Shown here: one piece after another, positions 1-13,100 of the stretch | Layout of the letters: each line of letters starts with the position of its first letter | Position numbering within the stretch: the first letter of the stretch is position 1 | Origin: Chrysomallon squamiferum | Taxonomy: Eukaryota > Mollusca > Gastropoda > Neomphalida > Peltospiridae | Assembly (NCBI GenBank): GCA_012295275.1 | Contig: CM022672.1 | Coordinates: forward strand, 28,206,972-28,270,971 | Direction: 5' to 3' | Length of the DNA stretch: 64,000 nucleotides | Notes under the pieces: generated by a model | The model's input: only the letters and a program-made list of their open reading frames with translations | What the model was told of the DNA's origin: nothing | The model's database searches: none | Program-made: the position numbers and the translations under genes

Positions 1-1448
1 TCACTAAAAATATGTGTGTGTGCACACGCACGCACACACATACACTGCTGAAGGTAGGCTATAAATTTAACTCACCAAAATCCATGAAGGAAGATAATAG
101 TTGACAATGCGTAATCCATGATAGGACCTGGAAAGAAAATTGCTCCAGGCATAATTGGAATCATGCTAATCATGAGAACTCTTTCCAGCTTCCAATGAGT
201 TGAAGCCATCATTAAATGTCCAAGTGCTTTTTTCTCCTCTGAAAAATCCACAATAAATAAAGTGAATCAATCAATCAATACATATCAGAGAAAAATCAAA
301 ACAAGTCCAAATTAACCCCTTGTATACAACAACAGAATAATTAAATTTTCTTTAAAATTAATAATAACAAATTTTAAGATAATTTTATGATTATTTAATG
401 CATTTATATATAAAATGAGCTTTCAAAACACAGTTAAATCATAAAAACTAAAAACTTGGATTAGCAAAAAAGATATTTAAAAAATCTATATATTAAATTT
501 TAATATATTTTATTCTTACTCAAGGCAGTTATAAACAAAACAGTTAACTCCTATGAACTGTCAAAATAGTGAATCACTATAAATGAAAAACTGACTTGGT
601 GAAAATGGACCTCTCCGTGCTCGCAGGAAATCAGGAACCATGCTAGACATGGCTGGACTGTTGACTGCTACTGTTTGCTTGGCCAATCCATAGTGAGATT
701 GAAACAGCAAATTACGAGTACCTACCAATAAAGTTAATTGAAATAAAATGTGATGTAAACTGTCTCATAATAACAGTAAACTAAAACCACATGAAAATAT
801 ATGTGAAAAATATTCCTGATAAATATATAATAAATAAAATGGTATAAAAGTTTAAAAGGATAACCAAAAAACAAAGAGAAAATCTTATATTATCACTTTA
901 GTTAAAAATGCAACATCGATAAAAAAAATTAAATTGATAATATAAAATTTGAAACTAAGAATATCTGAACATTGGTAATTATCGGATATAATGATAATAA
1001 TCTCTCTAAATTCTGATCTCGTCCGTTTTGATTTTTTGAATAACCGTAACCTTCGCGAAATAATAACAAGGTCAACGTTTAGAATTTCGTTGCTTCTGTT
1101 GCAAAACAAATACCAACAAAAACAAAATTTTTAAATATAACACTTTTAATGTAATAAAGGAAACGATCACGTCTAAACTAGATAAATGTGAATGTCATTC
1201 GACGCACTGTCAATGGCCAATACAGTTTCATGAGTCTGCCGAAAAATACATTTCGATTTTTGCAGGTTTTCAACTTCAGCAATTCATGTTTAATTAAGCA
1301 AGGCAAGACAAAAATGTACAGTATGTAATTTAAATAAATATATTTCTAAAAATGGTTTGCACAGATAGCCAGGGATTGAAAAATGTAGCAACAAGAATAA
1401 TTTATTTTTACCCCGACTGCATGCTCGCAAAATACTGACAGTAGCCAT
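1..1448 (-). CDS. SDHD: Succinate dehydrogenase cytochrome b small subunit, mitochondrial (CybS), 5' three exons; 3' end outside window
   Basis: Membrane-anchor subunit of respiratory complex II (inner mitochondrial membrane, ubiquinone reduction). Coding exons: 1448-1412, 721-596, 238-76, with GT-AG borders and phases 1, 1, 2 that join cleanly. The last donor (GTGAGT at 75) leads to a further exon beyond position 1. About 109 residues are present, against about 159 in human SDHD. Residues 1-54 form a basic, poorly conserved leader (MATVSILRAC...) that fits a mitochondrial targeting peptide. Residues 60-82 match the STHWKLERV...IP stretch that corresponds to the SLHWTSERV helix start in human. 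MDYAL at 95-99 is the highly conserved MDY motif, followed by LHG at 105-107. The start ATG lies in the first exon just after GAGAAG. The third membrane helix is in the missing exon. The family call rests on exon 3; exon 1 is supported by phase and leader character. Confidence 0.87.
12..43. repeat. Alternating purine-pyrimidine (TG)n/(CA)n tract
   Basis: A TG run passes directly into a CA/CG run, making an almost self-complementary alternating tract inside the SDHD intron 3' of exon 3. It is a simple-sequence repeat of a type that can adopt left-handed DNA. Confidence 0.8.
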
Positions 1449-1526
1449 CTTCTCAAGGTCGGGGTAAGTCGGCAGATAACTCTAAAAATCAAGTTGGTGA
1501 ATGATTATAGTCTCCAGCGATGTCGC

Positions 1527-1532
1527 CACGTG
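1527..1532. promoter_or_regulatory. E-box CACGTG upstream of SDHD
   Basis: A palindromic CACGTG lies about 80 bases upstream of the SDHD start codon, in a locally GC-richer patch (about 1495-1560). The position fits a bHLH site in the SDHD promoter. Function is inferred only; a six-base match can arise by chance. Confidence 0.35.
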
Positions 1533-1963
1533 CGCCGTAGTCGTAAATTCAATTTTATGCAGAACGAAAGAGCTGTACATTTTACGTGTAACTAAAAAGT
1601 ATTAATTATTATTAATATATCAAAAACACATTAATATATAAAGTTATTATCATTCAGTGCATGATTTTTGCATTTTTAATAACTAGTAGTAGTAAGATAC
1701 ATGTTTTTTTTCATGACGTATTAACACGAATGAGTCGAATGACACTAACAAGTAACATACTCAGTATCAGATACTGGATATATTTACAGTCACATGAACT
1801 GTGGTCACCAGAAAAAGCATTCATATATTATATAACACATCTTTCTCGCAGCTGAAGACCACTTTTTATAAAATAACAGAAAACTGTCATTGTAGACCTG
1901 TTGTTTCTCTGTCGTTACCAGTTAATGAGTTATGAGTTAGATAAATCATTAAATGTCACCAAC

Positions 1964-1997
<34 letters not shown>

Positions 1998-4173
1998 TGT
2001 TAATTAACTGTTCAACCGGTCTTTTATATTGTTGGAGCCCAGGTATCAGCCAGAGGATACTCGGACTATCTCTGACAGAGAACTAGCAACATCCATCCAA
2101 ATGTACGTGTGAATTGTTCACCTGCAGAGAATACTTGGGCGATATGAATATCCATTTAAAAAAAAAAAAAAGTAATATTATTTATTTATTACTACAAGTA
2201 CTATAACAATGGAGAAAAGAAATTTTGTCCTAATTTTGAATCACTCTTGATGAAAAATAACAAAAGATACGTTTATGAAGTAAATGTCAATATGTCTGTA
2301 TAATAAACACTAAAAATGACAGCCCTATAAGTCCAGTAATAGTTTAGAGTTGGTCAGTATGATGTGTGGTACAAATATCAAACTTTGTGGACAACAAGTT
2401 AAATACATGGATAATCACTCAAATTCAATAACAAGATGAACACAACAATCCATGACATCCCATAGGGGTTCTGCTGGTCTGGTGAGCATTGCAGACAATG
2501 GCAACACTTTGATAAAGTACACCATATGGCTGCTGTTGGAGAAATTGAAGGACAGTTGAGTGCAGACTGCTGAGGTAACATTGAGCTGTAAACTTTCCAT
2601 TAACAAAGATGACCAGTGGTGTCACCTCCTGTAACTGATCATTCTATAAAATGGCACAATTGCCTGAACACAAAAAGCCAGTATTTGTTTTCTTCTTCAG
2701 CTGTAAACATTGTCTTCCACCAGCACTGATTAAACAGAACCAGATTTCAACAGTGAAGACTACCCTCTGCATGTTACTTCACTTTTAACATATTGAACCC
2801 AAAACCTGCCATTGACAGATATCATTTTTTGTATTCACTGTTTGGGCTGTAAGTTTTACATTATTATGTTTAACTTGTTTTTCATTTTTTCTGAAATTTC
2901 TACATTTCAACACATTTTATATTTTAAATAATTAAATTGATAATTAAATATATAAATATATCTCCTAGTGACATTTAATTAGAGGATAAATGTACAGAAT
3001 CACCGATTTTAGGAGATAGGTATTACAGAAATGCATGGACATACTAGTGTAAACAACAGTTTTAAAAATGTTGTGTGACCCTGTTGCTAGATTACTACAA
3101 AATAATCTGTAAAATAATGGTTTAAACTATTTATTGTACCCATTATTATAATCAGTTAACCCTGTAAACATAAAACAAAGAAAAATATGTTATTTTCCTT
3201 TGGACAATAATAAAATTCTTCAGTATGTATAAATATAGCAAATTAATATTACATTTTTGCTCTTTTAAGCAATCTACTCAAAGAAACATTTGTTAGTTTA
3301 AAGATGCCATTTTCTTTATCTTGTGAACAACCAATGCAAACAATTCAGAAGTTGTTAACAATTTTACAAAAGTTTACAAATCATGATGTAGATATATAAT
3401 GATTACCACAGTCTGCCATGTTCAAATCCCAAAGTATAAAAACCTTGAATGCTTCAGTGTTATTTCAGATGTTTTCAATAGTTACATGTGTAATGCATAA
3501 CAGTAAGTGTTGTCTGGATTAAAATAACTCCATTTAACAGACCCTTTTTGCCAGGTTTCAGAAAGTTTGGACAATATATGGGAAATGTACAAATATTTTT
3601 GAATTTCCACTTAGTTTTAATTAGTCAACCTCAATCAGCTGTCCATAAACCAAATTAAAAGTAAATTTAGTTCCATACATTATTCCACATTTTGAATTGA
3701 AGATAAAATCTGGACAACCTTTGCCCTCTTTTAGTACCTTAAATAGATATTTTCCTGGTTTTGCTGAATTCCATGTCTTCAGGTTTTTTTTTTTAAAACA
3801 AATTTTTTCCCTATCTTATATCCAGTATCACCAAGATCCCTCTTTCCAAAACAATGAATAAAACATAATTATTTTGTATAAAAATATATTGTCTTAAAGA
3901 AGATTTTAAAGTAGTTTGAAAAATGTAGATTATAATCATTTACAATTTCTTATTATGATTGTTTTATACACAAAATTATTAGTATAAATTATATAAAACT
4001 AAAAAATACAGTAATTAAATAAATAATATGAAATAAAGATATTTAAAATTGTATTAAATGAAAATAACTTCAACAATGTTCATCACATGATTAAATCACA
4101 TGGCACTATCCACAAGTAACAAACATAGATCAAAGGACCTTTCACAACAAACATCTCCATGGTTAAGGAACTG
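1533..4173. other. Intergenic region between SDHD and the polycystin-like gene
   Basis: No coding exon was recognised on either strand apart from the transposase relic at about 2420-2630. It contains a T19 then (GT)n tract at about 1963-2000 and otherwise AT-rich unique-looking sequence. I looked for further polycystin exons here (channel helices, coiled coil) and saw none. Confidence 0.5.
2420..2630 (-). pseudogene. Tc1/mariner transposase fragment (relic)
   Basis: Read on the minus strand, a short stretch resembles the central part of Tc1-like transposases: a 'hydrophobic-hydrophobic-hydrophobic-N-G-K-F-T-A-Q' segment, then FLQQQPYGVLYQ, then a damaged version of the 'DNARPH' region in which NAH is still visible but the catalytic aspartate is not. 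No start, no HTH region and no terminal repeats were found, so this is an isolated degenerate piece. It differs in sequence from the better preserved element at 6875-8360. Confidence 0.5.
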
Positions 4174-4179
4174 TTTATT
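4174..4179 (-). terminator. AATAAA hexamer overlapping the stop codon of the polycystin-like gene
   Basis: On the minus strand the stop region reads TAATAAA, so the canonical polyadenylation hexamer shares bases with the TAA at 4180-4178. If used, the 3' UTR would be only a few tens of bases. Other hexamers occur further downstream (for example near 3129), so use of this one is not established. Confidence 0.35.
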
Positions 4180-7100
4180 ACATAGATGTGAAGTCATCAT
4201 TGTCATCTGGTATCAGCATTCCTTGTTTGTGAAGTATAGTTTTACGCACATATGCTGCATCATCTAAATAACAAAATAAAGAGATATATATTTTACTTCA
4301 GACATTTGCATATACATTACTTTACATGATGTACATTAATACAATAAGTGTTTTCTCTGTAAACTCAGTTGATACATTCATTACTTCTGTTCAGATGGCA
4401 ACATTGGCCTCATGAAGTACTTGATACTGACATCACTACTTATAATATTGCATATTTTTTCTATTATGTGTAATTGTTAATTTACATGATGTACTGGTAT
4501 TTTTATCTTTTAATAATTTTTATTCATTTCTATTAACATAAACAGTGAAATTAATTCTTTGTGAAATGGAAAGTTGTTACAAAGTCTGACAAGAAGTTGT
4601 CAACAGAAAGTCGTAGAATAATGAGAAGTTTTAGCTTATTCTTGTGCAGAAGCCTGATGAAACATTGTTCATTTGTTTGATTGTTCTTGTATCAAAAGAC
4701 ATCAATGAATGATAAACATTTTGTGATCTGTGAATTTTAACTTTGAAATATATTGACAGTATAAAATAATTCCCAAGCTCTGACTTTTGACAAACCAACT
4801 TGGACATTTTTTGTGGAGTGAACAATTGACATTTTATTATTCTTTGAGTTCTGAACATAACTTTAATTACACTTTCTTTTACTTTTAGTTTATAAAATAA
4901 AATATATTAAGTCTTTATACAGCTTGTTCTGTTATTTTAGATATATGAATTCCTGTTAACTGTTTAGTGCATTGGTCTTTAAGTTAACGTCATACCAGGT
5001 TTACATTCTGAAATCCTAATTGTTAGTTATTTTGTGATAGGAAGAAGTTTACTTACATTACTGACATACAAGTTTTGATAGACTGAAAAGTCAGCCCAAT
5101 TACAATATGAAGAATTACAATGTATTCAGTATTGATTAACATTAGTACTAGAAATCATTACAGGCTGATGTATCATATTAGCATTAGTATGTCATCTGTC
5201 AAAATGCCAGGATGGTAGAAGGTGTTGAGTAAAACACCTAACTTAACCAGGATCAGCTACAATAAGCAATGTATCTAAATCAGCTTACTGAATACATAAA
5301 ATGATTAAAACTCTGTTTACACTAAATAGGAACATGAATCATCTGACCTCTGATTTTCCTGGGTTCTTCCATGTCATATTCCACTGCCTGTCTGAACAGT
5401 AGTGAAGCCACAATGGCAAGCACAATAACCTTCAGTGGTTGTGTGACAAATACTGTGAGAACAAATGAAGTTACAAATGAGATGAGCCACTTGAAACTCT
5501 TACTGAAGCTGTATCTGAGGCCAAACATGACAACAAAGAAGGAACAAGCGATAGAAATACCAAGGGTCAGAAAATATGAAAAGTAAATGAAGTACCATGG
5601 AAGTCTGCAAACAAAATGAAAGAAAGAAAGAAAATGTTATAAAGAACTAAAAATATAAAAATAGTTTTAAAAATCATTATAGCACAGCACATTTTTATGT
5701 TACTATTTTATCAACTTAGTAATTGAAGATTAGCTAAATTAAGAATAACAACAACAATAATATTAGAAACTAATAATGTTAATGATGATATGGGCAGTAC
5801 TAATGATGATGATAAAAATAACAAACAGAACAGTAAATAAATAAAAAATATATATTAAAACAGCAGCCAATGCAGATCTTTTGACCATTAGAAAAGACAA
5901 CACAAACTATACTGGCTTGTAACAAAATCCTGGGTACTTCATATAACCAATACCCTGGTTCAGTGAGATGCCTGGTATCATCTACTTTGAATATGGTTAA
6001 AACTTTAGCTACCATCTTGGCTAATGAACAGGTTAACAAAAAAAACCCATAAATAATGTGGTCTGCTTCATAATATTACCTACAAACTAAAACATCCTTT
6101 TTTCTATTTTCTTCAACATATTTTTTTCTCTTCTCTTCAACATCTTTTTTTTTTGTTTTCACTTCCTCTGTAGGGCTTGCAGAGTCAGATGACCCTGATG
6201 ACAACACTGTGATTGTCAGGTCAGGTATGCCTCTAGCAAACGCCCTGTTTTTTTCCTGTATTGCTGTGAAGAGAAAGACTAATAACGAACTCACTGGTAA
6301 AACCAGCACAGCAACCTCCATTCCAAAATAAATGGCTGAAAGAGAAAAGTGAAAGTCTTTTTTATCAAACCTGGCACTGGTTTTAGGCATTCCATGAAGC
6401 ACTGTGTTGAAAAGCATTGTTGTCAGAAGAAGAGAAAGGGCACACGTCAGTCGTTGTTTGTGAGTAAATTTGCTTGTTGGCTGTTTAAAGAAAATGCTAA
6501 TGAAGAGGTGTCCATTTCGCAAACCTTGGCTTGCTTTCTGCACAAAGTGGTAAAAACAGTTTGCAGCAAACATATCATATTCCAGAACGGGAATATCAGC
6601 ATATACATGGTCATAACCTTTCTCAGAACTGAGCCACTGGTCATGTAGACAGTGCCAAGTTTCATTAGTTTGAATGTCCTCAATAACAAGTTGTTTGAGA
6701 TACCTACAAATCAAAAATAGGCTAAATAGCACCAATTTGTTCTATGAATGTTAATGAATTTTAATTAAATTACCATATGTAATAATAATATAAAATAAAG
6801 TAATATATTTATTAAAATGTTATGATGATAATAAAGATAATTATAAAAACCTCAGTTCTATATATATATATATACTCTCCTAAAAAAGAAATGCAAAATG
6901 GTTAATTTCTTAGATAACTATTGTAGATAACTGACACATATCGATGTACAAACTATGAATATAATGACATTTGGTGATTCAAACGTATAGCTTTTGTTAC
7001 AGTTGCCAAAAAGCAGGAAAACAAAATAAAGGCTATGATCGTGTTTATTAGCCAAAACGTCCCCGCATGCAAACCACGTTACCAGTGCATGTGCACGTGC

Positions 7101-10100
7101 AGCACATGAAACTTTAATATGAGGGTTATAAAAATGCAAGGTTTTCGAATACTTCTGTTCGTTATTTTTGTTCTGACCCAACATCAAACAAATGCCACGA
7201 CTGAGTGAACCGCAATGAAACAATGCCATCGGCCATAGCCCAGATGTTCCATGTATCCCCAAGCACCATCTTGAGATTGTGGTATCAGTTCCAGCAACAC
7301 CAACCAACACGTGACCGTCCCAGATCAGGTAGACCACGTGTAACCACCAGGGCCCAAGACTGCTACATACGGGTATTTCATCTACAGGAAAGAACCATAA
7401 CAGCAACCTCTACTGCTTCAGGAATACCAGGTCTGCATAGAATATCGGCTCAGACAGTGTGCAATCATTTACGTGAGGCAGGTATATGAGCCAGATGGCC
7501 TGTAAGAAGAGTGGTTTTCAATCAACAACATTGTCGACTATGACATCAGTGGTGTCAAGTGCACAGAGTCTGGCCTCAATTATGATGGAAAACTGTCCGG
7601 TTTAGTGACAAACCTCGATTTCTGCTTCATTGAGCTGATGGAAGATGTCAAGTTTACAGACGTCGTGGTGAATGTTTTGCTGCAAACTGCATACAGGAAG
7701 CGGAAAGATTTGGCGGTGGTAATATGATGGTATGGGCAGCAATCTCATATACTGGCAGGACCAACCTGGTTCACATCCAAGGCAACTTAACGGCACAGAG
7801 ATACCGAGATGAAATTTTGCAGCCACATGTCGCTCCAATTACGATTAATGGTAATGCTGTATTCCAGAACAACAATGCGAGACCACATGCAGCCAGACTC
7901 ACAACAGCATACCTACACAACAATAACATTCAGGTCCTGCCCTGGCCCTCTTAATCTCCAGATTTGAATCCTATACAGCATTTATGGGACAAGGACAAAT
8001 TGGATAGACAACTGAGGCAGCATCAACCACAGCACAGAATCGTGCTCAGTTGGCATTATTACTACAGACATTCCACCATGTCTGTTATATGCCACCATTC
8101 CACAATTTTAAATTCGTAATGTCATTACTGCCATGGGAAGGAGATGTCTGGCAGTTCTGGACTCCTATGGTGGGCACACACGGTATTGATATTATACTGT
8201 TATAACCTCGAACTTTAACCTTTTCAATATAATATCTTCAATATTAATGAATTGCGAAAGTGTGTGTAAAATGTGAACATTCTGCTGCATTTTGTTGATC
8301 CATTAGATAGATATTCCCAATGTCAATAAAATCTACTTTTGCATTTCTTTTTTGTTAGAGTATATGTAACATATATAACACATATAGTAAGAGACAAACT
8401 GCAAGACAGAAAGACAGATATTTAAACTAATTATATGAATACCATGAGGGGTTGGAACCAGAGCTATCATGCCAAATGACAACTGATGTAAGTTTGCCAA
8501 GACAGACATTTGTCTTGATGAGGAACCAGTCTTCAGAGCCAGCAGTGAAAAGATGTCTCTCGCTGTCACAGAGATTAAAGTGTTCAGATAACCTGTCCTT
8601 GCCAACAAGAAACATGTACACATTTGATGTGGTTCCAGCACGTGGCCACCAGCCAGTCACCACACAAACTAAATACATATATTTTTGTTTCTTACTATCA
8701 CTGCCAAGTATTGTAACACCAACCTTTAAAGATAATAAAAGAATAATAACTGTAAGTTAAGATCATAACATTTTTTGTTGGGGATAAATGATTAACAATT
8801 TAGCATGCCTAAAGTTAAAAATATTTTTTAAAATATTAGGCTGAGTAAACTATATTATTATGGTGATCTAAGTATACTAGAATACTGCTCTTAGAAATAC
8901 ATACTGCAAGGGTTTCAAATTATTGACAGTAAAATAATATAAATTTATGTACATCCACAGGAACTGACTACTTAACACCTAATAATTTACAGTCTATGTG
9001 ACCTAACTATACAATAAGTCTACTAACTATTAATAATGATCTTTGATCTTTGCGCTAGTCAACAATGATTGTATAAAAAGACTTAAGAGAAAACAAGGAC
9101 ATTAAGAATAGTTACTTACTGGCTGAATCAGAAAACAGAACATGGAGGCTCAAGGGTTAATTATTAATATATATTAAACCTATTGCATGTGAAATATTTT
9201 TAATGTTTGACTTTTAGAACAAATTATTGTTAAAACAAACTTTCTTTTCTTTTATGCAATCCATATTTTCGTTGATAAATCACTTTGAATGTAGTGTGTA
9301 GATAACACATACCTTTCTAATAACATTACAATCTGCTCTGTGTGTCCAGAACAATAACAGAATGTAGAGACACCAGGTTGCTACAACAACAATAACAATA
9401 ATAGGATTATCAAGACCAGGTAACAACTTTCCCTCAAGGAGAGAGTGATGAGTGTTTGGTACAATATCAACATGGCCAGTGAAGGCTGAGAGATAGTCAC
9501 ACTGGCAGTGCAGATGATTCTGTGTTGTAAAGGGGCCAACCTGTGTTTGGATAAAAAAAAAAACACGTATATATATAAATAAGAAAGGCCAAGTTACAGC
9601 TCTTAGACTAATCAGTAACAAAATAATGCTTGCTGTGTATACCAATAAAATACTCAATTCTTCCACTTTCATGATTAGTTTTATTAATTTTCATTTTTTT
9701 ATTATGATATTCAGTTTTAGAATGTACTGTTGAAATAAGTGTTTTCTTTTGTTAGGTATATGTATATTTTTTTTAAATCTGATCTGATTTAAATCTGATC
9801 TTAAATGATTTTTAACAAAAAGATTCTTAAAAGTGACATTGGGTTGCTAGCCTAATTAATTGCAAGTTACAGTTATCAAATGTCCTGGGACTATTAAATA
9901 ATGAAGATTCTAACAGTTTTTAGGATTTAGGGTTTTGTTTGTTAGACAGAGTTTTAAAAACAAATTTGGTTAGCATTTTGGTGGGGTTTTGTTTTTTCAT
10001 TTTATTTTCTTTCATTTAGTAACCTGTTTTTTTTTGTTGTTGTTGCTTTTTTTTTTAGCAATATAAGAACATTCTTATGTCACATACGAATGTATGTAAG

Positions 10101-13100
10101 TGGTGTGTGTGTTCGTATGTCTATATGTGTGTGGGTTTTATGGAGTGTGTGTGTGTGGGTGGGTGGGTGTGTGTGTGTGTAACAAACCATGCAACCATCA
10201 GTTTGCCATTTATCATTATCTTCATTCCAGTAGAAACAATCAGCAACATATGAGTGTACAGCAATTGTAACCATTTGCAATTCACCAATATTTTCATTAT
10301 GAACTTCTTGACCAGGCTATGCATTTTGAAAAAAAGGTACTTAAGAAAAACAAAATAGGTTTCTCAATTTCATAATTTAGTAATCTATTCAAACTTCTGT
10401 CGAACATTACACTAATAACAAATAATTATAAATATTCAAATATCACAGCCTGATTGCAAATCCAACATGATGATACTGAATGACTAAGCATTTATTCAAT
10501 AGGGAAAGTCACTGAAATGTGAATTTTTACAAATGACCCACAAAATTGCTGAATTATGGTGTGAACTGTACATTTAACAATAGAACAGCCTTTAGTTCTT
10601 TCACTGCATAATTAGATGGCAGCACATACTGGGCTTACAACATGTTTGAGAATTTCTATTTCTTGCAGCAAAATGAATTTTCTCAAGTTAACAGTAATAA
10701 AATTTTGAATGGATATATCCACTTAGTTTAATCAGCTTATAACTTTAATATACAAGATAATAATATACATATAACATACATATAAATGACATAATATTAT
10801 AGTACATGTTTCATTAAGCAAACAGTCATATTTTATTGATGCAAAGAGTGACTCACCTTCATTATAATTCCAACTGTAAAATTTGCACTGTTCACCTCAA
10901 GAAAATGTTCTGGTAGAAATAACAAACGATAATCTTGTTTGTAATCTTTGTTTGATAACAATAAATCATCTTGGATTGGCCATTCATATCCATAATGCAT
11001 AATATTTTCAAATGTGACTGCTACTTCACTGGAACCCAGAAGTATCTGTAATTTTAATGAAGTGTATTTAGGATAAATTATCAAATACTGCAATTTCTCC
11101 TTAATTTGCTGCACTGTTATTATCAGCAAACTTGAAGAGATCACTTTCTTTTCAACCAGGTCCCATCTGACATTCAAACTGTATTCATCTGGCAGATGTG
11201 CTGTATCTGCAAATAAATGGGAATATATATTTTAATATATATCTGAATTTAATTTAAAGAATAAAAATCTATGAACAGATATTATAAAAACATAAATATA
11301 GTTATAAAAAATCTGTAAATTTGTATTTTAAAATCTATCATTTGTATTGAAAAACCTGTGCATTTATATTATTAAAATAAGTCTATGAATTTAAATTTAA
11401 AATCCACTTAACTTATATTATGAAAGTCTATAAATATGTATTTTTAAATATTTATGAATTAATACTTTAAAATGTGTTAAAAAAGATCTGTTAATTTTTA
11501 TTTTTGAAAACTAATAACCAGTGAATTCATAGCATAAAAAGAATCAATGAATTTGTATAACTATATATCCAAAAACACAAGCTAATGTCATTTTGAATTG
11601 ATGATTATTATTAATTTGTTGGTTTTCTGTTGATAAACAATACCAAAAATATATAATCAATGATGGTAGGATTACTGTCCTAAAATATTTTATCATAATA
11701 CATACATTAAAACAAATAGACAATATAATTAAAAATAATGAAAAGATAAAAATTAATATAGTATATTTACAAATTAGAGTGTTTAAACTTGTACAAGAAG
11801 ATACCTTCTACTGAGAAAAAGATGTCTGCAGGCACAGGAAGTTTTTTCAGACCAAATGAGTGTACCTGGTCTCTCTCCTTTATGTCAATAATTATCACTG
11901 GAAATTTGTGGTTATTTAACAAAGACCACACAAAGGGACTTTTATTCCAAACCTGCATCTGAATAATAACAATAATAATTAAGTAATCATTTAAAAATAA
12001 ACAACAGAAGAAAGATTTAGATAGTTTTTGGACTGGCAGTACAGGATCTCACAGGCATGGTCTTTAATAAATCATTCATGACACTGTTGGAGGAAAAATA
12101 TAAACTGGAACAGAAAAGAGAACTGATTGGCAGTCTATCAATTTATCAGCTAGATCCCTCTTTAACAACAACATTAACAACAACAAGAAAAGAAAAGTAT
12201 CTGTAACAAAACTACAGCAGTTTAAAAATCTTCTTTCTGCTAGATTGAATGAATTTTTTTTTAAAGACAGAAGATGTTTGGGACCCTTTGAGCCTGAGTG
12301 GGCACAAATTTAATCAAAACATTTAATATTTTTACCAACACAGGTTGTTTTTATTAACAATGCCACTCTCTTTGCCATTGTGTATGGGCTACGTGTTTGA
12401 ACTTGGGGCTTAAAGGGTTAATGCAAAATCATCAGATCCATTAAAGTTATCTGAAAACTATTGTAAAATGAATATTTTTTTATTCAATCTTAGCAACTCT
12501 CAAGGCCAATTCATTTTCCAAAACCTCATAATTTTTTAAACCAACTTTCTTTTATGTGGTATATAGATGACTTGTATAATTATTTAGAGGTATATTTAGT
12601 TTTTAATGCAATTCTTATTGCATATTCTCCTTATAAATAAATCCAGTTCCTGAAGTTTCTGGATTAGAGGTATATGACTTGTATAATATAGTGTAACAGT
12701 TTTCAATTATTAATTATTTGTAGATACTTGTTATTTTACAGATGAATTTGTAGGTATTTTGGTATGCTGCATCTCTGCACTTCTTAAAATACAATGTCAG
12801 ATATTTACTGTGTGTACCTGTATATTGACAGACTTCACTGTCTGGCTATATTGGTGAATACTGGCGTTGATCTGCATTATGAAACTGGTTCTTTGATCAT
12901 TTTCTAATTCTTCTTCTAGTAGCACATCTTTCTCACTCACTTTTAACCATTTTACAAAAATTATGGTCTTCTTAGTTTTTATCTTCAATGGCTCTTCTAC
13001 AACTGAGTGAAGAGATTTTGCCAGTGCATTACAAATAGAGTCAAACCTGCTCAGTAATGTTTTCATTCTTGATTTTATCTGCAAAAATATTATTTTTACA

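Noticed and set aside
885-1109. A 74-codon minus-strand open frame inside SDHD intron 1.
   Set aside because: No similarity to SDHD or any other family. The SDHD exons on either side splice directly with matching phases.
6918-7406. A 162-codon minus-strand open frame.
   Set aside because: It is the antisense shadow of the Tc1 transposase relic and has no independent protein features.
9280-9672. Single 130-codon open frame read as a complete small membrane protein.
   Set aside because: Its centre is exon 13 of the polycystin-like gene (GPS end and helix 1). The N-terminal part is pyrimidine-rich intron read through the acceptor at 9541.
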